Assembly (NCBI RefSeq): GCF_910592395.1
Contig: NC_088308.1
Span: forward strand, 1,550,001 to 1,614,000
Direction of reading: 5' to 3'
Length of the DNA: 64,000 nucleotides
DNA from: Lineus longissimus
Taxonomy: Eukaryota; Nemertea; Pilidiophora; Heteronemertea; Lineidae
A program made the position numbers and the translations under genes. Shown here piece after piece: positions 24,894 through 37,200 of the stretch (the stretch's first letter is position 1; every line of letters begins with the position of its first letter). The notes under the pieces are model-generated. The model searched no databases. It was not told the origin of the DNA and saw only the letters and a list, made by a program, of their open reading frames with translations.

Positions 24894-25743
24894 ATTATTT
24901 TGCTGTGGTATCCATTGTCATATCAATGTTTTGTGGATGCTCCTAGCTTCCATGATCACTGTACTCTTAGTCCTTACATTGGCTGTCCCGAGGACATGAT
25001 TAATAAATTTATTGACTATTCTTGACAAGTCGCAGCAGCCAGAGTGAAATGTAACATAGTCCACAACTCAGGTATAGACTGTAACTGGACTACTATATTA
25101 TGTCACTCATCTAGCTATGCAGTGGTAAAGTATTATACCATAATCAAATGAGAAGCTTGCTTTGATCAAAACACTAATTTGCTTTGTATACATGTATGTG
25201 CTAATACTTCTCCGGAGGTAAAGGAAATTCCAAAAATTTTAAAATTGGTTTTTCCTGTTCTACTCTTGTAATTGTTGACATCAAATCTAGAGTTTAAAAA
25301 CCCTTTGGGCCCATGGATAGTTTCAGTAGGTTTAGTATGTAGTACCGGTACACTGAATTCAGGGTGGGATATCAGATTTGTGTCAATTATCCATCAGTTC
25401 ATGCAGTTGTAGTAATGGTATTCAGGACTTCATTACCAGCTGTGCATGTACATGTACATTGCTTATTATGGTGCGACTGCAAGATAATACAAGGAGTTAT
25501 CTGTTGATATTGGATGTTCATGTAATCTAACATTAAATCGGGTTGTAATGTAATCCTGTACGACATTGACATGAACTCCCTGCTGCTTTGTATTTATGAG
25601 GCATTTTATGTTAATGAAGGCTGTAAAATGTTTGGAATCTATTAATATGTAAACATTTTTGATTAAAATTTGTGTTATTGTATGTCCTTTGTAAATTGGG
25701 CGATCATACATCGAGATGTAAAGAATATACTTCATGTTTTCTG

Positions 25744-25749
25744 AATAAA
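25744..25749 (+). terminator. Candidate polyadenylation signal of CISD
   Basis: AATAAA about 850 bp after the CISD stop codon, with no other plus-strand gene between. It implies a long 3' UTR. Confidence 0.5.
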
Positions 25750-26143
25750 GATTTGACAATTTGAAAACAGATGAAGTGAAGTGTTTTCTTCTTTATGAAC
25801 TCTTAAATTTGTATGCTGTAATTTGCACCGAGTGGTGAAAGGAGTTTTATTGCGTCATTGCAAATTTTCTTTCCTGGATATGTCCTCATTCTGTGGTGGT
25901 TCTTCTTGGGCCAGGATATCATGTTGTCTTTGGGAGGCCAAGAGATTCCATTCATTCATCACTAACTGGAGTATTAAGACTGCAATGTCCCTATCCCCTA
26001 TTAATTGGTCAAAATGCATTGATCCACTGCCAAGACTGGGGTATACAGTCATCAAATTGTTAGAAATGCCCAGTTCCTTGGCTATGCAAACATATACAGT
26101 AACAAAGCAATGACTTAAGTAATTCAAGGATGGAAAAAACAAC

Positions 26144-26149
26144 TTTATT
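26144..26149 (-). terminator. Candidate polyadenylation signal of RSAD1
   Basis: AATAAA on the minus strand, about 170 bp after the RSAD1 stop codon. Confidence 0.55.
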
Positions 26150-26319
26150 GTACAGTCAAACCAACACATTATCAGTGTATAGGTGGACTGTAAAAATCCC
26201 CTACAACTGACCTGAAACAATCATGTAGAAGACACCCCATTGCACAGCAGGTTTAGGAAGACTTCAACGGCTGTGATGATTTTGTGTGGACAGACTAGAA
26301 ATCATGAACTCGACACTCA

Positions 26320-29300
26320 TCAGCCAGTGTCAATTTTTTCTTTCGAGTCCATACAATCACTTAGTTCTTTTCTTGGTGATTTCCAGTTGTAATCGTGAAG
26401 AATGTTGATAATTGTTGGCATCAGGCTATCGATCAAATTGAGGCCACGCTCGGTTGCAACAAGTCTGAAAAATAAAGATGTGACATTATGAACTCAAATT
26501 TGAGGATGCAGAGTTCCTGCGTAGAGTGCTAAACAAGGACACAACTGAGACTGTAGAATGGTGTTAGAATGTTTATGTGCTTTTTCTAACAATCGAATCC
26601 AGACTACCGAGTACTCCATCAGTCACGGCAAAACACCCAACATCAACTTACATGTATATCCATTTTTCAAAACTTGTTGAGGTAACTTTCGCAACAGGGA
26701 CACGTAATGGCCCAATATCAGACAAAATATGACTCTGTTTTCCGATGAAAGTAATATCCATGCCTGGGTATACGTGTACATGTACATGTAGATGCATATA
26801 CATGGGGATGCATGTATTATAGATGTCAATAAGTGTCATTGTTTCCAGGCTGTCCCAGGGACATTCTCCAGCACGATATGATAAGATTCTGTGTCAGTAT
26901 GTCACTTACCTTTCCGGGCTGAATTCCAGGAGGCCAAACTGAATGAAATCACTCAACATTGGATGACCTCCAAATATCTTGGCAAGGGGAACATCATCAG
27001 AAAACCTTAGCCATCTCTGAAATCAAGATAGGTAAACTCGTTATGGCTTGATCCAAGGTGGAGTGATATTCAAAGGCTTGTGAAGCATTGGCTCTATTTA
27101 CTCCTTGTACATGTAGTGATTTTCCAGTCAATGGGTGATATGAATAAAGACTAGCAAATGCTTTTATCTAAATCTCCATGTACATTTACACTAGGCCTTC
27201 CTGTACAAAACCGGAGTAAAAGCATTTGCTAGTATTTATTCATATCACCCATTGTCACAACCTAGATCCACCTCATAATGGTTTCAGAGAGGTTTTTGGA
27301 CCTATTACTTTATGCTCTTAGTTCGCTGATTTTGCTCCTCTTAGCTCTTCTTCTTTACCTCCACTACTGTGAAGTAACAATGCTGATTGCAACACCAGGC
27401 AGGGACGCAGACATGACTTCACATACCTTGTTAGGAACCCCTGATTTTGTCCTCATTCCTAGCATCAGTATTTCCTCCATTCTGTAATAAAGATTTTATA
27501 AATTTAAGATATCAAAGGGAGGTTAGATATGAGGACTGTGACAGGTATAGTCACTCAACATTTCTTGCTTGACCTCCTGTCACCAGGGTGCAAATAGTTT
27601 TTGGATATTTATGAATACAACAAAGCAGTTATAATAGAGTGATGGTAAGTCAGGTTTCTCCCAAGAATATACCTACACCTCCTGCCTTGTCTGTTCCACA
27701 GCTTTCCTTGTAGCATGCCCTCTCTTTTCCACCTCCCACATCCAATACTTGGGTTCAAGAGTCTGTATCCTTGCCTCTCTAGCTGTACCACCCTCACTCT
27801 GTACAATAAACCTCCCATGTGCACCTGGGCCAACTCCTATATACTGAGAGCCTTCCCAGTAGGATTTGTTATGGCTGCTTTCAGCAGAGGCCTGAAAAAC
27901 AATCACAACACAATATTTTCAACAGTGTTTGCATCATCTAAGAGAAAACTACAATAACTTTGATCAAACCAAACAAACCTTAACTTATCACAAAATCCAG
28001 CATCTACATGTACTTGAACAGTATACATGTACATGTACTACATGTACTTACATTTCTTGCAAAATTTGATGCCTCGTATCTCTTCAATCCAGACTTCTTG
28101 AGGGTCTGTAAAAGAGAACATAGGATAGAGCATGCACTAAACAAAGAAATAAGCCCCAAGAGGTCAAATTCCAGTTCGGAAGCGTCCCAACATTAGACAA
28201 AGCTTTGACAACATCCTCTAGCAACACCCAGTGGCCCTCTGATATTTCAATTTGCATACATGTGATCTCGTCTCGTTCTATATTGCTCATGTATTGCTTT
28301 TGTCATTAAAGACACCGATGTTGCTTCCCCAGAGACAGTACGATAACAGACGGTTGTTCAGACGGTTGTTGATAACAGACGATAACAGACGGTTGTTCTA
28401 TACATCCTTCTATAAATAACAATTCATCTCATCACATACCTGTACAGCCATTTCATACATTTCCGCAGTCACATCAGTATCAGGAACTGTCTACAAGAAC
28501 AGAAATAAAGGATAACTTATTAAAGACGTTGCGTACAAATCGTGGCTGAACACAGGACCACTGTCATTCCCTCATTTTGCACCACAGGCAGATCCTGAAG
28601 TCTGAGAAAGTAGGGCGATGCTGTCAAGGGGAGGTGTTTTTTTGCATCAATTTCCCAGAATTAATGGTTAATTTCCTCAGAATCCACCCTGGCCCACGAG
28701 GGTTACCAACAGGACAGAATTGATCATTTCATCCACTTACAGAGGTCAGGTTGTGCATGTGAGGAAATGCACAACGTGTTTGTGTTTGGTGGTTGTCCTG
28801 ATTTCCTTGATCAAGTTGAGTGTGCATTAAGGTTATCCTAATAGCCTAGATTTTTCCTTCAACTTACCAATTCACCATTCTGTACTGACTTGAAAAGAGC
28901 TGTGCCCCTCTCAAGTGTAAGCTGGTAAAGTGATACATGACCATCTGCCAGAAGATTAGCAGTCTGAAAAGTTAAAAATTCAGAAAAGATTCTGTAAACA
29001 ACGATATTGTATAGAAAATCGAAGATGCAAAGCCACAAGTGCCTAACGAAATGGTAAGGTTGTTTGAGAAAAATGTTGCTATACTTCAAGATATCCTGCA
29101 TATTTGAATTTGTAAAAATCTTAAGTCTTCTGTTGAAGCTTGCCTTATGTAACTCATCTTGCCACAACTCCAGTGTCTGGAACGGTCGGCCAAATATCAG
29201 ATCCAACGATGTCTTCCCGGGGAATAGTGATTTGGCCTTGGACAGACAACTGCAAAACATTCAAACAAGAACAAGACTTACAAGAATGTTGTGACCAGAT

Positions 29301-31705
29301 CATAGTTTCTTCTTTTGGTGAGAGAGAGGGTATATCATAGTCAGGTTATTCAATCTGAAAACTGAGAAACAGGGGATGTGGTCAGCTGATTATAAACCCA
29401 TGTAATATCCCAGTAAACTAACTTCATAAGTTTCATAAAACCAAGTGAACTACCTGGCAAGAGAGGTTTATTCATGTGATGGTCAGTGAGACAAAACTCA
29501 ACAAGAGCTCAGTGTCTCCGATTTTGACTTGAAGTGAACAGGAGGTGGAGCTCAATACTTTTTGCGCATTCTCACCTGAGTGCCTCTTGAACTGTATGCT
29601 CACGGCCAAGAATTTTTAGATCTCTGTCATTTAATGCCTGGAAAGTTGAACATATTACTTCAGAGAGGAGCGTGTGACACCGAGCTACCATTCGATCAGA
29701 TAATGTAATACTAATAGCAGTTGCTCAAAATCATAACTGAAACACCTGATGTCCCTCTTCAAAGGTTTTCTGATCCAATCCAAGAGAAAAGACTTGTTCC
29801 CTTTATATTGTCAACCAAACCCTTATGAAGTATCCCTATAGGCTCAGTACACCATATTTGAGTGCTAACTGGGTCAGGTTTTCATATTTAGGCCTTCTTA
29901 AGAGAAAGATATCTTTCAACAGCCAAATGCATACCTGAATTCCCAATGACAGCCTGTTGATTCCAGCTGCTTTGAATTCCCTGAAAATGAACCATACAAC
30001 TGAACAATAACAGTTACTGAGCTACCAGGATACAAAATTATGCATGTAGAGGAATTTAAAAAAATTATATCACACTCCAATCCTGGTTAGTTGGAACCTT
30101 TTGGTCAAATATTCCTAAACAGTTCTCAATAAAATAAGCAGCTTTACCAGTTTTTGGACAATTTTAGGCAAGTTATTACTTATCATGAGTGCAATCAACT
30201 GTAGACGCTTTAAAACCAGTGTTAAAAGTTTCATGTATTGATAAGTGACTGAGATAGACAACCTGAGTTTGGTAGCTTCCACTGATGTTGGGTTGGCTTC
30301 CATGGTAATCTCGGCAGAGTCCGCTAAAGTAGCTTCTTTGGCAACTGTTTCTATTACATGACCAAGGGTGGATGGTTCTGCTAAACTTGGGGTGCCTGAA
30401 AATATGAATGAAACAGGTCATGGTAAAACAATGCTTTATACGTAACAAGTGAAAGTTTAAAAAATCACGCCAGGTAATTCATTTATTGAAAACAGTAAGA
30501 CAGCCTTAATACTGATATTTCCTTTGTGGAATGAAAAGTACATGCTCACCTCCACCAAAGAATATTGATGTGATTTCCTTGATGCCGCTGAGATAAATAA
30601 GACTCTGTATTTCCTTTCCCAAACATCGCTTCATCTGCTCATGATCAACCTGTTTGCTGAAAAAAACATGAAGTAGGATTGGATAATTTGGACTATTAAA
30701 CTAGAACTACCAGGCCACCTCTTGATTAAGGATGGATAAGTGCCCTCTCTAGAAAAAGGTTTTTAAAAACCCTAATTTTGGAATAAAGACAGCTAGTCAC
30801 GCCAAGAGACAAATGCGACAACAACTAATAAATGACATCGACAGACTGTCTGTTTATGGAAAGTGCTTTACGAATTACTGATATAATTATGATCTACTGT
30901 TTTATTGACTAAAGTACTGTTTATACTCGCCTTATATATTTATTGAAGTTGCAATAGGTGCATCTTTTCTCACAATATGGCCACTGGAATACAGAATATG
31001 CTATCAAAAAAATGTCGTGCTTTTCCGCACAAGGTAGGTTAGAGATGGGATGGGACAGTTGATGACATTGGATTCAAGTAGAATAGATGTCAGCAGTGAT
31101 ATCCAAATTGTCATGTTATCAGTATCAGCATCTTCCCTTGCCTGCCTTAGGTCACTTCTCATGGTATCGGAACTTCATGTATCACTGGTTCACCACAACT
31201 GACGTCATGTCATTGGCAGAAAGATTGACAAAACATAGGAACTATGACACAGACTGTATATAGTGTGTAGCTGCTGACTGGATGGACTATAGTGAAGGCG
31301 AGTCTGCACGGGTAACATCATCTGTGGCGACGACATGACAGGACATTTTTCTATTGCCCAAATAATGTCTAGCAACTTGTAGTGCATAAGGCGCAGACAC
31401 CTTAGATCCACCGCAGGCCTATGTACTATGTAGTGTAAGTGTATTTGCAGGTGCAAGACACCTACAAGTTACAACACTGTGCAGTAAGTGGAGGAGGTGC
31501 CTCTGATGTGTGAATATTCTATAGGCTAGCATAGGCATGTAGGCGCCGGCATAGCCGCATATGCACGGACAATACTAGGGCCTACATGGGACAGCCGGGT
31601 CGGGGGCATGGGAAGTGACAACGAATGAGGCTTGGGCATTGCCATCATTGGACAACTCACATGCACATAAAGTGAGGCTTGTCTCAGCCATTTTTTTGGT
31701 GACAT
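26320..31705 (-). CDS. RSAD1: Radical SAM protein RSAD1 (HemW-like, mitochondrial heme chaperone)
   Basis: Fourteen exons join in frame to 424 aa: 31705-31661, 30983-30931, 30656-30550, 30395-30263, 29980-29935, 29637-29576, 29249-29144, 28963-28868, 28490-28440, 28105-28052, 27891-27677, 27481-27427, 27016-26910, 26464-26320 (minus, 5' to 3'). The radical SAM motif [10 protein letters not shown] (C19, C23, C26) binds the 4Fe-4S cluster; Phe after CxxC is HemW-like, whereas HemN has a further Cys. Further HemW words are [49 protein letters not shown] and [12 protein letters not shown]-like [12 protein letters not shown]. HemW proteins bind heme and are not coproporphyrinogen oxidases. The modelled N-terminus ([15 protein letters not shown]) is short and lacks a clear mitochondrial presequence, so an upstream exon may exist. 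Introns 2 and 7 use GC donors (AAG|GCGAGT, AAG|GCAAGC). Confidence 0.93.
27133..27251. mobile_element. Hairpin MITE copy in RSAD1 intron
   Basis: Nearly identical to the 119-bp insert of the satellite monomers: the same ends (GGGTGATATGAATAAAGACT and its complement) and the same interior (CTCCATGTACATTTACACTA). The arms match over about 36 bp. It shows the element moves independently of the satellite. Confidence 0.9.
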
Positions 31706-32947
31706 CTCGCTGACTTCACTAAATGGAATCAACCAATAGGCGAATAGGCCTATGTTGTTGACTCAAAAAGTACGTCGAACATGCACAATTTACAGGGACC
31801 ATCGACAACATCTTTTTCTAAAAATATTTTCATACAGAATCTCACGGCTATCTGACAAACGTACCGATCACAAAGTTTCAACCTCGATTGTTCAGATTAA
31901 CAAGCCTATGTTACGTTGTAATTATTATGCTCAAAATCAATTAATGAAAATAAAGATTAGGGTAATATTAACCAAGCAAGTGCAAAGGAAGTGTAAGTTG
32001 ATTGACTGATTCTGGTTACTAGACTCAAAATGGATTTATTTAAGTGTTTCAGAATGCAAACCATGGGCATAAAACATCACAGAAACATCAGATCCTAAAT
32101 CTTTTCGCAGTTTGATACTGCAGTGGTCAGCCTACAAAGACATCAAGGCCCACTCCTGATATATTTTAACCCTTTACACCCTATGGAGAGGTGAGTGACC
32201 AACTCATCTCACCCAGGTGTTGCTGGTGTGGTGAAAACTTGCGCAGCTGGGGGATTTTTATTCAGAAGCGCCACCTCGTGCTGGAGCCAGTGCTAGAGCC
32301 AGTGGAGCCTGGAGGTTAGGCGCCTATGCGAAAAAATTGAACTCTAAAATGCAATGCACTCTGTACACCCTACTGCCCTACTGCCTTTTTCATGAATCAA
32401 TTTTGAGCATTATGTTTACAACGTAGTTATTACAATTATAACACGAAATATGACTCTAAAATGCCAAATACTTGCAACTATTACGGTAAATATACGTCCA
32501 TCACTGAAATTTTAGTTTCCTAATTGCTCGCTATAAGCTAGATCATTGCGCCCCTAAACTTCTGACAACTACCTCCCCGGAACTCAAACTTTAACGTGAG
32601 TTAATTGTAATCTTACTGTCTACATACCAAACTGATGTATCTAGGAATACAGTTGAACTTCATTGAAAACTAATGGTATGTTGATGAGTTCAATGAATCC
32701 TTCGATTCCTTTGGTTTTCTTGGCGAACTGACGTCCGACAATTGACCCGTTGAGTTGACGTGTACCTGCAATGCAGTGCCATTTGTGTGTAAACATATCT
32801 ATTATTGGACGAAACTCAGCCCCTCACAAACTTTGGTGATGTGTCAGCTTTGTATATTGAACCCAGATGTTTAATTGTTAGGTCTTCTACTGCTCCCCGA
32901 CCAATGCACCTTCAGAATTTGATGTTTGCTTCTTTCCAGAGCAAAGA
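31706..32947. promoter_or_regulatory. Divergent RSAD1/SNX25 upstream region
   Basis: 1.2 kb between two start codons on opposite strands. It should contain both promoters and 5' UTRs, possibly an untranslated or presequence-coding first exon of RSAD1. No clear TATA box is visible. Open frames here (for example 31752-32009) resemble no known protein. Confidence 0.45.
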
Positions 32948-34206
32948 ATGGATTTACTAATGGTCATTTCCATTGGAGTGGGTGTGGTTTCGAGTCTCTA
33001 TGCCGTTGGTTGGCTGACAACATCTGTCCATTTGACCATCTGCTTGTTGACCACTTCTCTAGGAGTTGTCATTGGAGCATCGATGGCCCTTGAAAGCAAA
33101 CAGCATAAACCACAAGCGATTAGGTCACCAAGTGTCACAAAGTCTCTTGCTATGAAAATGATTGTAAGTCAACAGCTATAGGAGGACTTGAAAAGTCCGG
33201 ACGATCCAATCAGATCTTTGGCTACTTGCAACCTTAACCTGAATTATTTGGCCCCAACATATAAACGGAATCAGCTTGCAACCTTTAAACCATCTTACAC
33301 CAAAATTGTGACTCGGTTTTCAACTCCAAAGGAGATAGGAATACTAGTTTTCTGGTAAAGAACATTTTTGGGGGCAAAATGCAGCAAAACTATGAGAGTG
33401 TACCATTTTGAGTACCAAATTTATTCAGTTGTTGCAAGAATGATACTACTCTTTGGCTCAAACGGCGCAAAACAAATCATTTGCATGTTTTGAGTTCTGT
33501 GTGGGGTATCAAAAATAGGTTTCAAAAGATTTCAGACTAAGCACATTTTGTTTACACACGTAATTATAGTTTCATGATTATTTCAAAATCACAACACTTT
33601 AGCATACTTTTCAGGAGAAAAAACAATCTTTGGACTTTGACAAAACAAAGGTTGTTATATCGCACAATCTTGATGAGGCCATCAAAGAGGTACAAGACCT
33701 AGTAGTTCGAGATTACGTCCATTCGTGGTATGATGAAATCGGCAAGGACCAGAAGGTTATGCAAAGTATGGAGTAAGTACATTTCCAAATCTGAAGTCCA
33801 TTACTGTGACCAAGGTTGAAGCTTCTTTCGAAAACTACTGGCCACACTACCTGCCGCATTCCGTTTAGTCCATTAGCATAACTGATGAGGTCACCTTTGT
33901 ACCGAAACCGTTTTCAGAGCACACTTAAACCCTGTTGCTTATTTCCCGCCCCAGAATGACGACAGCATGTCATTCCCGCGCACACCCTACTGCCCGGAAT
34001 TACTCTTGACAACCACACCAGTCAAGACCGGGACGTCACAACCACCATTGGTGACGCCACAGGGACATCCAACCGACGACGACTCACCAACAGGGTTGAG
34101 ACGTCAAGACGTAAGGACAATCCAACGATATTTTTTCTGATTTGACGTCCCAGTCAGTCACAACGGTCTTACCATTGGACACAGCAGCATCACAAAACTA
34201 CGTTTC

Positions 34207-34248
<42 letters not shown>

Positions 34249-37200
34249 ACTGGTTGCGATCTCTCTCTTGGTTTTGGGGAAATTTGTTCCACTATTATTT
34301 TCTATAATTATTTCATATATGTACATTCTGTAACCAACAGTTTATCATATATTTTGTGTTTTGTTTTTACAGAGCTGACATTTGGAAAGTAATTGGCAAT
34401 GTGTCTCTAAGGCTTGGCAAGGTTGACTTGGTGACTGTCATGTCGCAGGATATTGTCAACAAACTATGCCAACATTTTCAAGAGATAAAGGATGCTGCGA
34501 TCAGGTATTTTAACCAAGGTTCTACTTTACTGAGATTTCTTGCCTTAAAGATGTCAAATTTCTGAAGCCTTACGCGGGAAAGTCTGTCTGGTTTGAACTT
34601 TTTTTTGGGGGGGAGGGGAGGGTTGCTAAACTAGGGAGCTATACAGTCCCGTCTAGTTTTGAAAACAATGCACAGTCAAAACGTTTTTAGTGAAAATTTA
34701 GCCCAATTTATAAATGACCAACAATCTAGACTAAGGAATAATGATTGCAACCATTTCAAGGGATACCTCTAGTACTAATGTATTGCAGCTCAACTTTTCA
34801 AAACAATCACACTTTGCAGGCCAAAAGGTTCTGGACCTCGACCCAAATTTCTCCTTCATCCTTGGCTTGTCAGTGAGGAAAAAGAACTCACCTTTGTGAG
34901 GAAGGTTTCCGAGGTGCTCCTTCTCCATGTGTTACCCAAAGAGTATGCCATGTGTAAAGCTTCCAGAGAATTACTGCGGGAGATTCTTGCATGCAGAGGT
35001 AGGTTGATTTTTGTCAGCACATCCAAGCTGTTGAAGGATCTAGTTGGATCTGAAAAGTTAGTGATGCAGTTATTTCTGAGTGCCATTTAGCTGATACCCA
35101 GATCTAATAACAAGGTCAGACCATCCATATAATTCTGCTTCCAAAGCTGTACATTTATGTACTGAAAATTAAGAAGTTTTCTAAAGAGGTAGAAACACTG
35201 AGAAAGACTGGATGAAAAACACATTTTCTTCTTTTAGTATAATAAGTTTGCTTAATCACCTGTCCTTGTTTTCTAGTGATGAAACCCATCATTGACTTGA
35301 TGTGTGACCCGGACTACATCAACCAGAAAATATTTGATTTTTTTGACTATCGAGAAAAACTTGCCGCAGAGCATCAGCGGACGTATTCCCATGCAGCCAG
35401 CTATGAGGATTTCGTCAAGATGATCAGGGCTTGTCAGGATATTGAGCACTTGAAACAAATCAGGTAACATACATAATAACATAATATTATTTACAAAACA
35501 GTTGTTGAACTTGTGATTGTCTTCATTCTTGATGTTGTTTAGATATTTGGTTGAGGAGAGGTTCTAATGAATTTCCATTCCAAGGTAAACAAGGCATCAC
35601 AAGAATGAATGTATATTTAGAATGCTCAGTTTATCCCTTTCCCTGAGCCAAAAGATCAACACAATACATGTAGTTGGTGTCCCAGGCTTCAAACAGGGCT
35701 TTGGGAGACATGGAGAGGATCAAAAGATGTGAGCCTCGCATTCATATGGACTGATCACTACTTTATTCCTGAACACTTTCTTTCATTTCTTTCTTTAACT
35801 AGATACTATATAATGTCAGAGGTGATGCAGGCTGCAACAATCAACAATCTTAAAAAGGAGAAAGGAATAGATGCTGGTAAGATCTTGTCTCATGTACATC
35901 TCATCTTCCGGCATGACCCAAATATGCTTAACATTGTGTGAAAGTTACGTTCGCCCAACTTTAAAACAATACACATGTGTATTGCAAAATGGATGTTGAT
36001 TGGATCAAGTATAGGTTAATCTGTACATGGTTGCATGGATATCATAATATACATGGAGAGTTCAAATATTCTGTTTGATTTGCCTTCAGGGAAAAGTCCT
36101 GCAGCTAAAGGCACTACAAAGGGTCACCTATTGAAAGCAAGGGACCTTAAAAAGTACATTAATCAGGTGAGTGTACGATGATATGTTGAAGGCTGCGGTC
36201 AAACTTGTGTCCTATCAGAGTGAGGGTACTAAGTCAGGTTGCACAGTCACTGGAGTAGAAATGAAATGTTTGTTCCTGTACATCTGTATAGAGCTTTGTA
36301 CTGTTGATACTGTTCAACAGTCTCGAAGCACTTTGAAGTCATTCCTGTTCAAGAAACATATCTGCAGAGACCTAGGAGCACAAATGGCCATTTCAGGCCA
36401 GTTGAGAGTGAGTGGAACTGGTCAAGCCTTGATCCCTCGACCTCCCTGTCACTACATAGACACTTGTCCACTGTGCCACTGTGCTCTCCAACATCACCTC
36501 CTGTTATGGAACTAGGCTGATTGAATCTGTTCGCAAGATCAAGTAAAAACTGCTTTTTGGTTGCAACATATCAAAAGTGTTTAACTATTGTTCCAGCTGA
36601 CAGTGTGTAAGGTACACTGTGAGAAGAGGATCCGACTGTTGGGTGGTCCAGACTATCAAGGATATGGGGAAGATGGAGAGAAGGAGCAAGCGGAAAAGAT
36701 ACCAGGAAAAAAGGCAAGTTCTGTTTCTCTTTATGCCCCTAACCTCCAAGAGGTCATCGCCCTTAACATTCTTCCCCTTTCCTCATCAAGGCATATTTTA
36801 CATTATTTGATATTTGTGGACTTTGTTAAAATATCATATTGTCACTTGTAGGTGCTGTCTTTCCAAGTGATCATGGAGAACCCCAAACCAAGGAACTACT
36901 TCATGAAGTATTTGAAGAAAGATGACAAACATTCACTTCTTGGGTAAGATAATCATATTGTCTGGAACATGCATGAGACAATAACAGCGATGTTCAACAT
37001 TTTCTCCAAAGGTTTTCAGATATAACCCACTCACAACTCAGAACTACTGTCTGGACAGGCAGAAAGTGGTCAGTGAAGATGCTGCAGTGAAATGTTTGAG
37101 GAACTATGTTATCTAAAGTGTCTCCTGTATGTAGGACTTCTTAAGTTTCCATTGGTACGTGGTTATGCCATATGGACTCGTGCATATAAAATTTGTTTTG

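Noticed and set aside
34208-34246. Processed pseudogene or SINE tail
   Set aside because: No body, pol III box or target duplication could be identified upstream of the A run.
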